Shown here: piece after piece, positions 6,390-7,108 of the stretch
How positions within the stretch are numbered: the stretch's first letter is position 1
Layout of the letters: every line of letters begins with the position of its first letter
Translations under genes and position numbers: made by a program
The notes under the pieces: model-generated
What the model saw: the letters and a program-made list of their open reading frames with translations, nothing else
Told to the model about the DNA's origin: nothing
Database searches by the model: none
Assembly (NCBI GenBank): GCA_009693885.1
Contig: SHWK01000051.1
Span: 1 to 7,108, forward strand
Direction: 5' to 3'
Length of the DNA stretch: 7,108 nt
Source: Rickettsiales bacterium
GTDB lineage: Bacteria > Pseudomonadota > Alphaproteobacteria > Rickettsiales > UBA1997

Positions 6390-6944
6390 ATGAAAAAATT
6401 ATATTTTTTCACTGTTTTATTCTTGATGATGCCTTTTATCACAACTGCCACAGAATGGAAAATAATTCCTGATCAAAGCAAAATTGAATTTGCGACAACA
6501 CAAAATTCTTCAAAAGTTTTAGGCTCATTTAAAAAGTTTTTTGGAAAAATAAATTTTGATCCAACACAATTAAAAACCAGTACAATTGAGATTGAAGTTG
6601 ATATTGCCTCTGTCGCATCATCAACGACTGGTGCAGCTTTAACACTTCAAGCTATAGATTGGTTTTCTGCCAAAGATTCTCCAAAAGCAATTTTTACCGC
6701 TAATAAATTCACTAAAATTTCCGATAAAAAATATACTGCTGAAGGAAATTTAACCATTAAAGGCAAAGCGGTTGCAACCATTCTAGAATTTACTTTAGAA
6801 GAATATTCTGCAGCAAAAGCTAAAGTTGTTGGATCAACCACAATTAAGCGCTCTGATTTTGCAATAGGAGCAAAAGATCCTGCAAATGCGCATGGCATTG
6901 CTGATTCTGTGGTTGTAAGCTTTGCGGTAAATGCAATAAAATAA
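6390..6944 (+). CDS. Second, divergent YceI family protein
   Basis: The 184-residue protein has its own signal peptide (MKK, hydrophobic residues 4-17, probable cut near residue 20, ITTA-TEW). The mature sequence has the YceI pattern in a divergent form: EWKIIPDQSKIEFATTQ (22-38), WFSAKDSPKAIFTANKF (91-107), EGNLTIKGKAVATILEFTL (118-136) and GSTTIKRSDFAIG (148-160). The first copy's NHLKGNDFFN block is replaced by an ALTLQAIDWFSA-type block. This second type resembles the YceI domain often fused to or paired with cytochrome b561 in alphaproteobacteria, but no such membrane domain is present or adjacent here. The two neighbours share only family motifs, so this is an old duplication or two separate subfamilies, not a recent copy. 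The leader before the ATG (…TATAACT) resembles that of the first yceI. A terminator-like hairpin follows. Confidence 0.9.
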   Translation: MKKLYFFTVLFLMMPFITTATEWKIIPDQSKIEFATTQNSSKVLGSFKKFFGKINFDPTQLKTSTIEIEVDIASVASSTTGAALTLQAIDWFSAKDSPKAIFTANKFTKISDKKYTAEGNLTIKGKAVATILEFTLEEYSAAKAKVVGSTTIKRSDFAIGAKDPANAHGIADSVVVSFAVNAIK

Positions 6945-6948
6945 ATCA

Positions 6949-6980
6949 AAACAGCTTGTAAAAAAGCAAGTTGTTTATAT
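6949..6980 (+). terminator. Probable intrinsic terminator of the secB-yceI-yceI operon
   Basis: Five bases after the second yceI stop, AAACAGCTTG (6949-6958) pairs with CAAGTTGTTT (6967-6976) to give a 10-base-pair stem with one G·U pair and an 8-base loop. The U-run is poor: the 3' arm ends in TTT and is followed by ATAT. Position and stem favour a terminator, but strength is uncertain. Confidence 0.6.
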
Positions 6981-6983
6981 AAT
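6956..6983 (+). promoter_or_regulatory. Likely sigma-70 promoter for tRNA-Ser
   Basis: TTGTAA (6956-6961), a 16-base spacer and a perfect TATAAT (6978-6983) precede the tRNA by about 35 bases. Transcription would start near 6990, leaving a leader of about 29 bases for RNase P to remove. The -35 lies inside the upstream terminator hairpin. Confidence 0.55.
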
Positions 6984-7010
6984 TCACTTCCTTTCTAAAA
7001 GATTCACTTC
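6982..7010 (+). repeat. Short direct repeat ATTCACTTC upstream of the tRNA
   Basis: The nine bases ATTCACTTC occur at 6982-6990 and again at 7002-7010, exactly 20 bases apart, between the tRNA promoter -10 and the tRNA 5' end. The first copy overlaps the predicted transcription start. This may be chance in a short AT-rich spacer, or a small duplication. Confidence 0.5.
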
Positions 7011-7018
7011 AAAAGAAT

Positions 7019-7108
7019 GGAGAAATGGCCGAGCGGCTGAAGGCACTTTCCTGCTAAGAAAGTATACGGGTAACTGTATCGAGGGTTCGAATCCCTCTTT
7101 CTCCTCCA
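7019..7108 (+). tRNA. tRNA-Ser (anticodon GCU)
   Basis: The 90 bases fold as a class II tRNA. The acceptor stem GGAGAAA (7019-7025) pairs with TTTCTCC (7098-7104). The D stem is GCC/GGC (7028-7030 with 7042-7044). The anticodon stem CTTTC/GAAAG encloses the loop CTGCTAA with anticodon GCT at 7053-7055, reading AGC and AGU codons. A long variable arm, typical of serine tRNA, has a 6-base-pair stem (7064-7069 with 7074-7079) capped by a GTAA loop. The T arm is GAGGG-TTCGAAT-CCCTC. CCA is encoded and ends at the window edge. The discriminator base 7105 is T, where bacterial serine tRNAs nearly always have G. Confidence 0.96.

Noticed and set aside
6647..6949. Minus-strand open frame opposite the second yceI
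   Set aside because: It mirrors the coding pattern of yceI and has no independent support.
7019..7108. tRNA as an integration (att) site for a mobile element
   Set aside because: No integrase gene and no second copy of the tRNA 3' end is visible, and the window ends at the CCA.

Overview
The window looks like chromosomal DNA from a low-GC alphaproteobacterium, most probably a member of or relative of the Rickettsiales. The evidence is a VirB10 protein whose C-terminal half reads like rickettsial VirB10, an alphaproteobacterial-type PpsR with a GVSRTSK P-loop, SecB, strong A/T bias in codons and spacers, and short intergenic gaps. The assignment to order is an inference from protein resemblance and could be wrong at the family level. 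Purine synthesis (PurL) argues against the purine-auxotrophic genus Rickettsia itself.

Left block (1-5279, minus strand). Four genes are packed head to tail with gaps of 3, 30 and 1 bases, so they are probably one transcript. In transcription order they are: a standalone C-terminal half of PurL; a 724-residue fusion of a PlsC/PlsB-type acyltransferase and an alpha/beta hydrolase; VirB10, the type IV secretion channel scaffold; and PpsR, the kinase/pyrophosphorylase that controls PEP synthase or pyruvate phosphate dikinase. PpsR runs off the left edge of the window. The set mixes purine synthesis, membrane lipid metabolism, secretion and central carbon control. VirB10 has no virB8, virB9, virB11 or virD4 neighbour here.

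Divergent spacer (5280-5339). Sixty AT-rich bases separate the minus-strand block from the plus-strand block and must hold both promoters, unless transcription reads in from elsewhere.

Right block (5340-6944, plus strand). secB is followed after 7 bases by a yceI gene and after 8 more by a second, divergent yceI gene. Both YceI proteins carry signal peptides, so the operon pairs an export chaperone with two periplasmic lipocalin-like proteins. A hairpin after the second yceI looks like a terminator. It overlaps a good promoter for the final feature, a tRNA-Ser(GCU) gene with encoded CCA that ends at the last base of the window.

I see no CRISPR array, insertion sequence or phage gene. The points most worth a second look are the half-length PurL, the acyltransferase-hydrolase fusion with an HX4E motif, the orphan virB10, the lack of Shine-Dalgarno sequences before all seven genes, a perfect 13-base inverted repeat inside virB10, and a U73 discriminator in the tRNA-Ser.
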